This document shows positions 1 through 8,600 of a stretch of DNA of 64,000 bases, piece after piece. The DNA is from Flagellimonas abyssi (lineage in GTDB: Bacteria > Bacteroidota > Bacteroidia > Flavobacteriales > Flavobacteriaceae). Within the stretch, counting starts at the first letter, position 1. Each line of letters begins with the position of its first letter. Under the pieces are notes generated by a model. It worked only from the letters and a program-made list of their open reading frames with translations. It made no database searches and had not been told where the DNA came from. The stretch is from the NCBI RefSeq assembly GCF_019457905.1, contig NZ_JAHZSV010000007.1, positions 124,001 through 188,000 of the forward strand. The letters are read 5' to 3'. The translations under genes were made by a program, and so were the position numbers.

Positions 1-38
1 GTCCCAAAACTTTGTTCGGATTAAAGATTCCTCAAGCG

Positions 39-46
39 TATATTTG
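39..46 (+). promoter_or_regulatory. Possible -7 promoter box of the aspartyl protease gene
   Basis: TATATTTG fits the Bacteroidetes -7 consensus TAnnTTTG at all fixed positions. It ends only 3 nt before the ATG at 50, so a transcript from it would be nearly leaderless. A TTG at 12-14 is 24 nt upstream, longer than usual for a -33 element. The reading frame is open back to the window edge, so this promoter is tentative. Confidence 0.3.
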
Positions 47-49
47 CCT

Positions 50-490
50 ATGGCATCACTCAAAAATTTCCTTAAATCCAAAGACTACATAAATATACCT
101 TTGGTATTGACCGAAACCAACCATTTTGAACTCGTTGCCAGTATCAATGGTGTTACGGGCAAGTTTATTTTGGACACCGGAGCATCCAATACCTGCGTGG
201 GGATGGACAAAATTGCGTTTTTTGAAATGGCGTCGGAAGCCACAGACATTAAAGCCGCTGGAGCTGGTGCTTCGGAAATGGAAACTTTGATCTCCATCAA
301 GAACAAAATACAGATCGGGGACTGGAAAAAGAAAAAACAGAAGGTCGTTCTTTTTGATCTTACCCACGTGAATCAAGCTTTAGTTTCCCACAATGCCCTG
401 CCCGTTGATGGAATCATCGGTGCGGATCTACTGAAAAAAGGTAAGGCCGTAATCGATTACAATAAAAAATGCCTCTACTTAAAAAAGTAA
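50..490 (+). CDS. Retropepsin-like aspartic protease family protein
   Basis: A 146-residue protein with the clan AA aspartic protease signature ILDTGASNTC near residue 40, where the Asp of DTGA is the catalytic residue. A second hydrophobic-Gly stretch (DGIIGADLL, near residue 125) matches the flap/second half of single-domain retropepsins, which work as dimers. No signal peptide is visible, so it is probably cytoplasmic; its substrate is unknown. The frame is open to the left edge of the window, but a start at ATG 50 gives the usual N-terminus (MASLKNFLKSKDY) of short flavobacterial members. A TTG at 44 is also possible but lies inside a promoter-like box. The end of the gene forms half of a terminator hairpin. 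Confidence 0.8.
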   Translation: MASLKNFLKSKDYINIPLVLTETNHFELVASINGVTGKFILDTGASNTCVGMDKIAFFEMASEATDIKAAGAGASEMETLISIKNKIQIGDWKKKKQKVVLFDLTHVNQALVSHNALPVDGIIGADLLKKGKAVIDYNKKCLYLKK

Positions 491-503
491 AGGCATTTGT
501 TTA
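467..503 (+). terminator. Terminator overlapping the stop codon of the protease gene
   Basis: AAATGCCT (467-474) pairs with AGGCATTT (491-498), with inner pairing ACTT/AGT, followed by a T-rich stretch. The TAA stop at 488-490 lies inside the loop side of the hairpin, so coding end and terminator share sequence. Confidence 0.55.
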
Positions 504-518
504 TAGATTTCACGATAT

Positions 519-541
519 CGCTTCGACTTCGCTCAGCGACC
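519..541. repeat. Short interspersed repeat of the CGCTTCGACTTCGCTCAGCG type
   Basis: The segment CGCTTCGACTTCGCTCAGCG plus ACC has outer arms CGCT/AGCG and resembles a short GC-rich repeat found in many copies between genes of Bacteroidetes (from general knowledge; only this copy was seen here). It sits between the convergent protease and sucB genes. Confidence 0.45.
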
Positions 542-560
542 TTTCTATTTAATATTTAGA

Positions 561-1796
561 TTATAATTCCAACGCTTTTTTCACGTTTCCGTCCATCAAC
601 AATTCTTCTGGACTTTCCAAGGCTTCTTTTACAGCGACCAAGAACCCAACGGATTCTTTACCATCAATAATTCGGTGATCATAAGAAAGCGCAACGTACA
701 TTACAGGTGCTATGGCAATGGCACCATCCCTAACAATGGCACGTTCCACAATGTTGTGCATTCCCAAGATTCCACTTTGTGGTGGATTGATAATCGGGGT
801 AGACAACATAGAACCAAATACACCTCCGTTGGTAATGGTAAAGGTACCGCCGGTCATTTCATCAACCGTGATTTCACCCTCCCTAGCACGGATGGCCAAA
901 CGTTTTACTTCGGATTCGATTCCTCTGAACGTAAGATTTTCTGCATTTCTGATTACGGGAACCATCAAACCTTTAGGTCCTGACACTGCAATACTGATAT
1001 CACAGAATTCGTAGGTGATCATTTCCTTGCCATCAATCATGGAATTAACCGCCGGATACATTTCCAATGCTCGGATTACCGCTTTGGTAAAGAAGGACAT
1101 AAATCCTAGACTTACTCCATGCTTATTTTTGAACTCTTCCTTGTATTGATTTCTCAACTCGAAAATAGCGGACATGTCCACTTCGTTGAAGGTGGTCAAC
1201 ATCGCGGTCTCGTTCTTGGCAGAGACCAACCTTTCGGCCACTTTTCTTCTCAACATGGACAATTTGGAACGGCTTTCACCTCGGTTACCCCCTGTTGGAG
1301 TTCCCATGGACGGAACAGCTTTTACAGCATCGTCCTTGGTGATACGCCCATCTTTTCCACTACCTGATACGGAAGAAGAATCGATTCCCTTTTCGTCCAA
1401 TATTTTCTTGGCCGCTGGTGATGGGGTACCGGAAGCATAAGTTTCCTTTTTAGGTTCCTCTTTCTTCGGGGCTTCTTTTTTAGGTTCCTCCTTTTTGGAC
1501 TCCTCTTTCTTGGATTCTTCCTTTTTATCTGATTTATCCGATGAGCCTCCGGGTTTTTCGGCGCTTGTATCGATAAGGCAAACCACCTCACCAACAGCTA
1601 CGGCGTCCCCCACTTCGGCCTTAAGGGTAATAATTCCGCTCTCCTCCGCAGGAAGCTCCAATGTTGCCTTGTCCGAATCTACTTCGGCTATGGCCTGGTC
1701 CTTCTCCACATAGTCTCCATCTTCTACCAACCATTCGGCGATTTCTACCTCTGTAATGGATTCCCCCGGTGAGGGAACTTTCATTTCTAAAACCAT
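561..1796 (-). CDS. sucB: Dihydrolipoyllysine-residue succinyltransferase (E2 of 2-oxoglutarate dehydrogenase)
   Basis: This is the E2 core of the 2-oxoglutarate dehydrogenase complex, which transfers the succinyl group to CoA in the TCA cycle. Of 411 residues, 1-75 form a lipoyl domain with the acceptor Lys at about 43 (DSDKATLEL). Residues 85-120 are a Lys/Glu/Pro-rich flexible linker of repeated KKEE units. The E3-binding domain follows (SPAAKKILDEKGID, about 125-160), then the catalytic domain with the acyltransferase motif YDHRIIDGKE near 378. It starts 22 nt after the stop of sucA on the same strand, so the two form an operon. Length is usual for the family. Confident. Confidence 0.96.
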   Translation of the reverse strand: MVLEMKVPSPGESITEVEIAEWLVEDGDYVEKDQAIAEVDSDKATLELPAEESGIITLKAEVGDAVAVGEVVCLIDTSAEKPGGSSDKSDKKEESKKEESKKEEPKKEAPKKEEPKKETYASGTPSPAAKKILDEKGIDSSSVSGSGKDGRITKDDAVKAVPSMGTPTGGNRGESRSKLSMLRRKVAERLVSAKNETAMLTTFNEVDMSAIFELRNQYKEEFKNKHGVSLGFMSFFTKAVIRALEMYPAVNSMIDGKEMITYEFCDISIAVSGPKGLMVPVIRNAENLTFRGIESEVKRLAIRAREGEITVDEMTGGTFTITNGGVFGSMLSTPIINPPQSGILGMHNIVERAIVRDGAIAIAPVMYVALSYDHRIIDGKESVGFLVAVKEALESPEELLMDGNVKKALEL

Positions 1797-1818
1797 TCTA
1801 TTATAGTTTATACTTGAA

Positions 1819-4623
1819 TTATCTTATTTGCATGTTATCCTTACTCTTGTCAAAAACGTAGTCCAACACTTGGGCATGACGTCTTTTTGAGCGAACGGCA
1901 CTACCTGCCGCAGGGGCTCCGTAGAACCTACGGGAAGCCACTCTAAACTGCTTGGCCTCGTCCAAATGCATCAACATGTGGCTCCAGCCCCCCATATTCC
2001 TTGGTTCTTCCTGTGCCCAAACAATATCGTCGGCGTTCTTGTATTTTTTGATAATGCTTCGCATTTCTTCAGCCGGCAATGGGAACAATTGCTCCACACG
2101 TACCAAAGCTACATCATCTCTTTCCAACTCTTCACGTTTGTCCAGAAGATCATAATAGAATTTACCAGTACAGAACACCAATGTTTTTACCTTGGCCGCT
2201 TTTGCATCAGCGTCATCAATCACCATTTGGAAACTACCGTTGGCCATTTCTTCTTTAGTGGACACTACTTTAGGGTGCCTCAACAAACTTTTGGGCGTAA
2301 ACACCACCAAAGGCTTACGGAAGTTGGCCTTCATTTGTCTACGGAAGAGATGGAACAAGTTGGCCGGCGTGGTCACATCCGCCACGAACATATTGTCCTT
2401 GGCACAAAGCTGTAAGTATCGCTCCATACGTGCCGATGAGTGCTCCGCTCCCTGACCTTCATAACCGTGTGGCAACAACAGCACCAATCCGTTCTGCAGC
2501 TTCCATTTATCCTCTGCCGATGATAAATATTGATCTATAATAATCTGGGCTCCGTTACTGAAATCCCCAAACTGTGCCTCCCAAATGGTCAATGTTTTCG
2601 GGCTTGCCATGGCATAGCCATAATCAAATCCCATAACGGCATATTCTGAGAGTAATGAGTTATAGATATGAAACTTACCGTTTTGGTTATCGCCCATTTC
2701 GTTCAACAGCACTACTTCTTCCTCGTGCATTTCCGTTTTGATGACCGCGTGCCTGTGCGAGAAGGTTCCCCTTTCCACATCTTGACCTGTCATCCTAACA
2801 TCGTAACCTTCCTCTATCAACGAACCATAGGCCAACAATTCGCCCATCGCCCAATCGAGTTTGTTATCCTCAAAATACATGGTATGGCGACCATCTACCA
2901 ACTTGACCAATTTTCTCAAGAACTTTTTGTCCTCTGGCAATTTGGTAATGCTCTTGGCAATCTCATCCAATTTCTTGAGGTCGTACGTGGTATCCATAGG
3001 TTTAAGCATCACCTCTTCGGTCACTTGCTCAAAACCTTCCCATTCATCTTGCATGAAAGGGGTTATTCTGGTCTTCTCGATTTTACGGGAATCCAAAAGA
3101 TTCTCTTCGAGATCGTTCTTATATTTTTCCTCAAGCTCTTTTACGTAGTTCTCATCGATTATTCCCTCGGCTATCAATTTGGCCGCATAAATATCCCTTG
3201 GGTTATCGTGCTTGGAAATTGATTTGTACAACAATGGCTGGGTAAACTTAGGCTCATCGCCCTCGTTATGACCATACTTCCTGTACCCCAATAAATCCAA
3301 GAAAATATCACGTTTGTATCGCATCCTATATTCCAAGGCAAAGGTGGTGGCATGCACCACGGCCTCAGCATCATCTGCATTTACGTGAAGTACTGGCGAA
3401 AGGGTTACTTTTCCAACATCCGTACAATAGGTCGACGACCTTGCATCCAAATAGTTAGTTGTGAACCCAATTTGGTTGTTCACTACAATATGTATGGTAC
3501 CTCCTGTGGTATACCCGTCCAAACGGGCCATTTGAATTGTTTCGTAAACGACTCCTTGGGCAGCAAAAGCGGCATCGCCATGAATCAAAATCGGGAGTAC
3601 TTCGGAGATATTCTCGCTATGGTCACGATCCTGTTTGGCTCTAGAAATCCCTTCGACGATGGAGTTTACAGTCTCTAAGTGAGATGGGTTCGGGGCAATG
3701 TTCATGTTGACCATTTTCCCTGAATCTGTCTCACGTTTTGATGTCCATCCCAAGTGGTACTTTACGTCCCCGTCAAAAATGGTCTCTTCGTAATCCTTAC
3801 CATCAAACTCGCTAAAGATGTCCTTTGGCGACTTCCCAAAAATATTCGTAAGCACGTTCAAACGTCCTCGGTGGGCCATACCCACTACAAATTGCTTTAC
3901 GCCCTTGTCGGCCGCTTTTTCAATGATTACGTCCAAAGCTGGAATCAGAGATTCACCTCCTTCGAGCGAAAATCGTTTTTGTCCCACATATTTGGTATGC
4001 AAAAAGCTCTCAAAAGATACAGCTTCGTTCAATTTTCTAAGGATGTTCTTCTTCTCCTCCGGGCTATAATCGGGATGGTTGTCGTTCTTATTGAGCCAAT
4101 CCTGAATCCACTGGATACGCTCCGGGGTTCGGATGTACATGTACTCGACCCCTATCGCATCACAATAAATACTCTCCAGATGGCGAATAATTTCCTTTAG
4201 GGATGCAGGGCCAATACCCAGTATTTTTCCTGCATCAAAAACGGTGTCGAGATCCTCTTGGTTAAGACCAAAGTTGTCTATGTCCAAGGTAGGCTCATAC
4301 TTGCGCCTTTCCCTTACCGGGTTGGTTTTAGTAAAGAGGTGCCCACGGGAACGGTAACCATCAATAAGGCGGATGACCTGAAACTCCTTTTGCAAGGTTT
4401 CCGGCATTTCCACTTTCCGTCCATTGGAAAGCACGACCATGCCGCCATCACCCTTATCCGATTCGATTCCCAAATCTTCGAGGGAACCTTCCAAACCAAA
4501 ATCAAATCCTTGAAAAAAAGCCCTCCAACTGGGCTCAATAGTATCGGGATTCGTTAGATATTTTTCGTATTGCTCCGCAAAAAATGAAGTGTGCGCAGCA
4601 TTTAAAAATGAATATTTGTCCAT
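1819..4623 (-). CDS. sucA: 2-oxoglutarate dehydrogenase E1 component
   Basis: Thiamine-diphosphate-dependent E1 that decarboxylates 2-oxoglutarate and succinylates the lipoyl group of E2 in the TCA cycle. The 934 residues match full-length family members. The N-terminal segment (FLNAAHTSFFAEQYEKYL) is the E1 N-terminal domain, followed by GMAHRGRLNVLTN, the HGDAAFAAQGVVYE region and VVNNQIGFTTN, all conserved around ThDP and substrate. The C-terminal half has the transketolase-like pyrimidine-binding domain (MGFDYGYAMASP). It is the first gene of the sucA-sucB operon and is divergent from the acyltransferase gene. Confidence 0.97.
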   Translation of the reverse strand: MDKYSFLNAAHTSFFAEQYEKYLTNPDTIEPSWRAFFQGFDFGLEGSLEDLGIESDKGDGGMVVLSNGRKVEMPETLQKEFQVIRLIDGYRSRGHLFTKTNPVRERRKYEPTLDIDNFGLNQEDLDTVFDAGKILGIGPASLKEIIRHLESIYCDAIGVEYMYIRTPERIQWIQDWLNKNDNHPDYSPEEKKNILRKLNEAVSFESFLHTKYVGQKRFSLEGGESLIPALDVIIEKAADKGVKQFVVGMAHRGRLNVLTNIFGKSPKDIFSEFDGKDYEETIFDGDVKYHLGWTSKRETDSGKMVNMNIAPNPSHLETVNSIVEGISRAKQDRDHSENISEVLPILIHGDAAFAAQGVVYETIQMARLDGYTTGGTIHIVVNNQIGFTTNYLDARSSTYCTDVGKVTLSPVLHVNADDAEAVVHATTFALEYRMRYKRDIFLDLLGYRKYGHNEGDEPKFTQPLLYKSISKHDNPRDIYAAKLIAEGIIDENYVKELEEKYKNDLEENLLDSRKIEKTRITPFMQDEWEGFEQVTEEVMLKPMDTTYDLKKLDEIAKSITKLPEDKKFLRKLVKLVDGRHTMYFEDNKLDWAMGELLAYGSLIEEGYDVRMTGQDVERGTFSHRHAVIKTEMHEEEVVLLNEMGDNQNGKFHIYNSLLSEYAVMGFDYGYAMASPKTLTIWEAQFGDFSNGAQIIIDQYLSSAEDKWKLQNGLVLLLPHGYEGQGAEHSSARMERYLQLCAKDNMFVADVTTPANLFHLFRRQMKANFRKPLVVFTPKSLLRHPKVVSTKEEMANGSFQMVIDDADAKAAKVKTLVFCTGKFYYDLLDKREELERDDVALVRVEQLFPLPAEEMRSIIKKYKNADDIVWAQEEPRNMGGWSHMLMHLDEAKQFRVASRRFYGAPAAGSAVRSKRRHAQVLDYVFDKSKDNMQIR

Positions 4624-4660
4624 TCTTTCTGTTTCTCCAAAACTTTATGGAAAATTTTGT

Positions 4661-4668
4661 CAAAAATA
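4661..4668 (-). promoter_or_regulatory. Candidate -7 box for sucAB
   Basis: On the minus strand this reads TATTTTTG, a full match to TAnnTTTG, 38 nt before the sucA start codon. No TTG is seen at the expected -33 distance, so the assignment rests on the -7 box alone. Confidence 0.4.
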
Positions 4669-4832
4669 CGGGTTTTAGCATTTATATACTTGTATTCCCG
4701 TGAATTTCTTACTCAAATTTACAACTATATCACAGAATAAACAGTAAAGCAATAAAAATGAAATTTTTAACTGAAATTAACAGTGGAAACTAAAAATAAT
4801 TTAACTTGACCGACCAGCTAAACCAACCTAAT

Positions 4833-5933
4833 ATGTCCAAACTTAAAAACAGATACCTTTCCCTCGATGTTTTCAGAGGACTTGACGTTGCCTTAATGAT
4901 CATAGTCAACTCCCCAGGAAATGGCTCTACCACCTTTTCTCCTTTATTACATGCCGAATGGAACGGTTTTACATTGACCGACCTTGTTTTTCCAACTTTT
5001 TTGTTCGTGGTGGGAAATGCCATGAGCTTTAGCATGAAAAAGTATGAAAGTATGGGTACACCTGCGTTTTTCAAAAAAGTTTTGAAACGGACGGCCATTA
5101 TTTTTTTACTGGGCTTTTTAATGTATTGGTATCCCTTTTTTGACGATGGACAATTAAAACCATTTTCGGAGACGCGGGTCTTTGGGGTTCTGCAACGCAT
5201 TGCGCTATGCTATATGTTCGCCTCCATCATCCTATATTTTGTAAAGACCAAAACGGCCATTTGGCTGAGCTTGGCATTTTTGGTTGGCTACCACCTAATC
5301 CTAATTGGTTTTGGAGACCTTACATTGACAGGAAATGCGGTTCTTAAATTGGATGAATGGTTAATTGGACCAAACCACATGTACCACGGCGAAGGCATTG
5401 CTTTTGATCCCGAAGGATTGCTGAGCACACTCCCATCTATTGTAAATGTGATCATTGGTTATTTGGCGGGTAGATTCATCCAGAACAACGGACAGAATTA
5501 TGAAACAGTAGCCAAATTGATGATGTTCGGGTTTGCCCTTGTATTCGCAGGATTGGCTTGGGACCTTATTTTGCCCATCAACAAAAAACTTTGGACAAGC
5601 TCGTTTGTATTGCTCACCTGTGGCATCGACCTTTTTGCAATCGCCATCCTTATTTATATCCTGGACATGAAAAAAGCCAAAAGCTGGAGTTACTTTTTTG
5701 AAGTTTTCGGTAAAAACACCCTGTTCATTTACTTGCTATCGGAATTGTTCATCATAACCCTTTTCGCTATCGATATCAATGGAGAATCTTTATACAGATG
5801 GATTGCCGACAACATATTTATATCGTGGTCCGGCGGACATATGGGCTCTTTGCTATTTGCACTCTGGGTGATGCTCACTTGTTGGGCCGTGGGCTACTTT
5901 ATGGACAAAAAAGGCATTTATGTAAAGGTATGA
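4833..5933 (+). CDS. Membrane acyltransferase of the HGSNAT/DUF5009 family
   Basis: A 366-residue polytopic membrane protein with about ten hydrophobic segments. The N-terminal RYLSLDVFRGLDVALM and the downstream HAEWNGFTLTDLVFPTFLF match the family of heparan-alpha-glucosaminide N-acetyltransferase and bacterial NagX-like proteins; the His of HAEWNG aligns with the active-site His of the human enzyme. It probably transfers an acyl group across the inner membrane to an amino sugar, but the substrate is not known. ATG 4833 is preferred over an upstream TTG at 4806 because family members begin near KxRYLSLDVFRG. It stands alone; the next gene is convergent. Confidence 0.82.
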   Translation: MSKLKNRYLSLDVFRGLDVALMIIVNSPGNGSTTFSPLLHAEWNGFTLTDLVFPTFLFVVGNAMSFSMKKYESMGTPAFFKKVLKRTAIIFLLGFLMYWYPFFDDGQLKPFSETRVFGVLQRIALCYMFASIILYFVKTKTAIWLSLAFLVGYHLILIGFGDLTLTGNAVLKLDEWLIGPNHMYHGEGIAFDPEGLLSTLPSIVNVIIGYLAGRFIQNNGQNYETVAKLMMFGFALVFAGLAWDLILPINKKLWTSSFVLLTCGIDLFAIAILIYILDMKKAKSWSYFFEVFGKNTLFIYLLSELFIITLFAIDINGESLYRWIADNIFISWSGGHMGSLLFALWVMLTCWAVGYFMDKKGIYVKV

Positions 5934-5943
5934 CCAAAGGTCA
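5931..5943. other. Symmetrical hairpin joining two convergent stop codons
   Basis: TGACCAAAGGTCA is a perfect 5-bp hairpin with a 3-nt loop. Its left TGA is the stop of the acyltransferase gene and its right TCA is the reverse complement of the stop of the next minus-strand gene. There is no U-tract, so it is not a classical terminator. Confidence 0.4.
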
Positions 5944-6297
5944 GCCGCTATATTTGGCCTTGTACCACACTTTTTGCCATTCCCTTTTCAACAATAAAAA
6001 GGATACCTCCGCCGAAATGTCAACAACATCGGATGGAGCTATCCTTTTAATTTCATTTTCCGAAATATCCACCACATATAATAGGTTGAGATATTCTGGA
6101 AACTTTTCCACAATCAAAAAGTAGATTTTTTCGTGAATAATACTTTTCAGTTCCTCGGGAGCTATATCCAAAGGAAGGTTAATAGGCACATTGGCCAATT
6201 CAAAATCCTTTTTGAGCTGCATCAAAAGTTTTTGATAGAGCTGCTCTTGCTGGACACTTTCCAGCAACTCCAAACTGTTATTGTAGTTGGGAAGCAT
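5941..6297 (-). CDS. Conserved hypothetical protein, about 118 residues
   Basis: Not recognised as a member of a named family. It is a soluble protein without signal peptide or membrane segment, predicted mostly helical in its first half (ESVQQEQLYQKLLMQLKKDF) with a hydrophobic patch IHEKIYFLIVEKFPEYLNLL in the middle. It follows galE on the same strand with a 41-nt gap, so it may be the last gene of the degT-galE unit. Reading frame, start codon and position between two genes support that it is real. Confidence 0.6.
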   Translation of the reverse strand: MLPNYNNSLELLESVQQEQLYQKLLMQLKKDFELANVPINLPLDIAPEELKSIIHEKIYFLIVEKFPEYLNLLYVVDISENEIKRIAPSDVVDISAEVSFLLLKREWQKVWYKAKYSG

Positions 6298-6338
6298 ACT
6301 CTATCTACGTACAAATCAAGATTTGGGATTACAGCACC

Positions 6339-7355
6339 CTAACTTCTTACTATTTTCTCCCATTCCCAAGCTGATTTCATGGCATCATCGAGGCTGGATT
6401 TTGCTTTCCATCCCAAGACATCATTTGCTTTTTCGGTATTGGCATAGGCTTGGATTATATCTCCCGACCTTCTATCCACAATTTTGTAATTGAGTTTTTC
6501 CCCAGAAACACGTTCAAAGCTTTGTATCACCTCCAATACAGAACTTCCCTTTCCTGTTCCGAGATTGAAGACTTCGTAGTTAGTTTCATTTTTATCCTTC
6601 AAAAGACGTTGCAATGCCGCTACGTGGGCTTTGGCCAAATCAACAACATGGATGTAATCCCTGATACAGGTACCATCTTCCGTGGGGTAATCATCGCCAA
6701 AAACAGAAAGCTGCTCGCGAAGTCCAATGCCTGTTTGGGTGATAAAAGGAACCAAGTTTTGAGGAACACCGATGGGCAATTCTCCAATTTTTCCTGATGG
6801 ATGCGCTCCGATCGGATTGAAATATCGCAATGCAATGGCTTTAAGGTCTGAGTTTACCTTGCAGGTATCCCTAATAATTTCCTCTCCCACTTGCTTGGTA
6901 TTCCCGTATGGGGATTCAGCAGGTTTAACCGGGGCTGACTCAGTTATCGGCATTTCATCCGCTTGACCGTAAACCGTACAGGAACTACTAAAAATGAAGC
7001 TTGCACCTCCCTTTTTCTTCAACTCCTGAAGAATATAGACCAGTACACCAAGGTTGTTCTCGTAGTACAGAAGTGGTTCTTCCACACTTTCTCCCACCGC
7101 TTTGGATGCCGCAAAATGAATCACTCCGGCAACATCACCGTGTTTTTGGAAGAAATCTTGGACCTTGGGCTTATCACGAAGGTCAAATTCTTCAAAAAGA
7201 GGTTTCTTTCCTGTAATGGCCTCAATACCATCCAACACCTTGATGGATGAGTTGGAAAGGTTATCCACAATGACTACTTCAAAACCTTCATTCTGTAGTT
7301 CAACAACGGTGTGGGAACCAATAAAGCCCAAACCACCTGTTACGAGTATTTTCAT
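6339..7355 (-). CDS. galE: UDP-glucose 4-epimerase
   Basis: Interconverts UDP-glucose and UDP-galactose for surface polysaccharides or galactose use. It is an extended short-chain dehydrogenase of 338 residues: NAD-binding VTGGLGFIGSHTV at the N-terminus, catalytic SSSCTVYG (Ser/Thr about 122-125) and YGNTK (Tyr and Lys about 150-154), and the RYFNPIGAHPSG region typical of GalE. The start is 2 nt after the stop of the DegT aminotransferase gene, so the two are cotranscribed, pointing to a role in nucleotide-sugar supply. Confidence 0.95.
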   Translation of the reverse strand: MKILVTGGLGFIGSHTVVELQNEGFEVVIVDNLSNSSIKVLDGIEAITGKKPLFEEFDLRDKPKVQDFFQKHGDVAGVIHFAASKAVGESVEEPLLYYENNLGVLVYILQELKKKGGASFIFSSSCTVYGQADEMPITESAPVKPAESPYGNTKQVGEEIIRDTCKVNSDLKAIALRYFNPIGAHPSGKIGELPIGVPQNLVPFITQTGIGLREQLSVFGDDYPTEDGTCIRDYIHVVDLAKAHVAALQRLLKDKNETNYEVFNLGTGKGSSVLEVIQSFERVSGEKLNYKIVDRRSGDIIQAYANTEKANDVLGWKAKSSLDDAMKSAWEWEKIVRS

Positions 7356-7357
7356 TT

Positions 7358-8512
7358 TTATTTGTTTACGAAGTCGATTACCAAACTGGTTATATATTCA
7401 ATTTGTTCATCATCCAGCTCGGTATGCATCGGAAGAGAAATCACTTCGTTCACCAATTGATTGGTCACAGGAAAATCATCTTCGTTGTATCGGTCGTCCA
7501 CATAAGCTTTCTGTTTATGCAACGGAACCGGATAATATACACCACAAGGAACGTCGTTATCATTTAAATGTTGTACTAGTGCATCTCGTTTTCCGTTGGT
7601 AATCTTTAAAGTATATTGATGAAATACATGGCAATCACATACACTTTTCTCGCTATCACAACTGCATGATATTTTTGGCACCACTATATGTTCCTGCCCT
7701 TTGAATGCTTGGGAATATTTTGATGCAGCCTCCCAACGCTTTTGGTTGTAATAGTCTAACTTTGGCAGCTTTGCCCTTAGAACTGCTGCTTGAATAGAAT
7801 CCAAACGTGAGTTGACACCTACCACATCGTGATAATATCTTTTGTACATTCCATGGTTTACAATGCCACGGATAATATGTGCCAAATCACCATCGTTGGT
7901 AAAAATAGCGCCACCATCTCCATAACAGCCCAAATTTTTTGATGGGAAGAACGATGTTGCCCCTACATTTCCGATTGTGCCAGCCTTTTGTTTGGAGCCA
8001 TCTTTGGAAAAATAAGAGCCTCCTATGGCCTGCGCATTATCTTCAATGACATATAAATCATGTTTTTTGGCCAATTCCATAATTTCGTCCATATTGGCGC
8101 ATTGCCCAAATAGGTGAACGGGAACGATCGCCTTTGTTTTTGGAGTAATCGCCTTTTCTATGGCTTTCACATCTATATTAAAGGTGTCGGGCTCTACATC
8201 TACCAAAACAGGTGTCAATTGCAGCAGACCGATTACTTCCACGGTAGCCGCAAAGGTAAAATCAGCGGTAATCACCTCATCGCCCGGTTGCAAACCAAGG
8301 CCCATCATACATATTTGGAGTGCATCGGTCCCATTGGCACATGGAATCACATGTTTAACGCCCAAATAGTCCTGCAACTCATTTTGAAAGGCCTGTACAT
8401 GGGGGCCGTTGATAAATGCAGAAGAATCCAAGATTTCCGCAATAGCTTCGTTGACCTCGGTCTTTATACCTTCATATTGACCTTTTAGGTCAACCATTTG
8501 AATTTTTTTCAT
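7358..8512 (-). CDS. DegT/DnrJ/EryC1/StrS family PLP aminotransferase
   Basis: A PLP-dependent aminotransferase that usually adds an amino group to a nucleotide-linked keto sugar. In 384 residues the family landmarks are clear: PCANGTDALQICM near 58-70, VIEDNAQAIGG near 155-165 (Asp binds the PLP nitrogen) and SFFPSKNLGCYGDGGA near 185-200, with the Lys that forms the Schiff base. The last third has an unusual Cys-rich insertion (SCSCDSEKSVCDCHVFHQY) before the conserved HQYTL. It precedes galE in an operon, consistent with amino-sugar synthesis; the exact sugar cannot be told. Confidence 0.9.
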   Translation of the reverse strand: MKKIQMVDLKGQYEGIKTEVNEAIAEILDSSAFINGPHVQAFQNELQDYLGVKHVIPCANGTDALQICMMGLGLQPGDEVITADFTFAATVEVIGLLQLTPVLVDVEPDTFNIDVKAIEKAITPKTKAIVPVHLFGQCANMDEIMELAKKHDLYVIEDNAQAIGGSYFSKDGSKQKAGTIGNVGATSFFPSKNLGCYGDGGAIFTNDGDLAHIIRGIVNHGMYKRYYHDVVGVNSRLDSIQAAVLRAKLPKLDYYNQKRWEAASKYSQAFKGQEHIVVPKISCSCDSEKSVCDCHVFHQYTLKITNGKRDALVQHLNDNDVPCGVYYPVPLHKQKAYVDDRYNEDDFPVTNQLVNEVISLPMHTELDDEQIEYITSLVIDFVNK

Positions 8513-8530
8513 CCGAATAAATTAATACGT

Positions 8531-8538
8531 CAAAATTA
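8531..8538 (-). promoter_or_regulatory. Candidate -7 box for the degT-galE operon
   Basis: Minus-strand TAATTTTG fully matches TAnnTTTG and lies 19 nt before the aminotransferase start codon. No correctly placed -33 TTG was found. Confidence 0.4.
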
Positions 8539-8600
8539 AGAAATTAAGATGCCATAATGGTCTCTGACCGAAAGAATGTATTTTAGCGAAAAAGATATTC

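Noticed and set aside
1441..1545. Tandem-like repeat of TTCCTCTTTCTT-type units
   Set aside because: It encodes the Lys/Glu/Pro-rich flexible linker of SucB, so it is a coding low-complexity stretch and not a separate repeat or CRISPR array.
2668..3222. 184-codon open frame on the plus strand
   Set aside because: It lies wholly inside sucA on the opposite strand and its product has no recognisable domain; it is a shadow of a well-supported gene.
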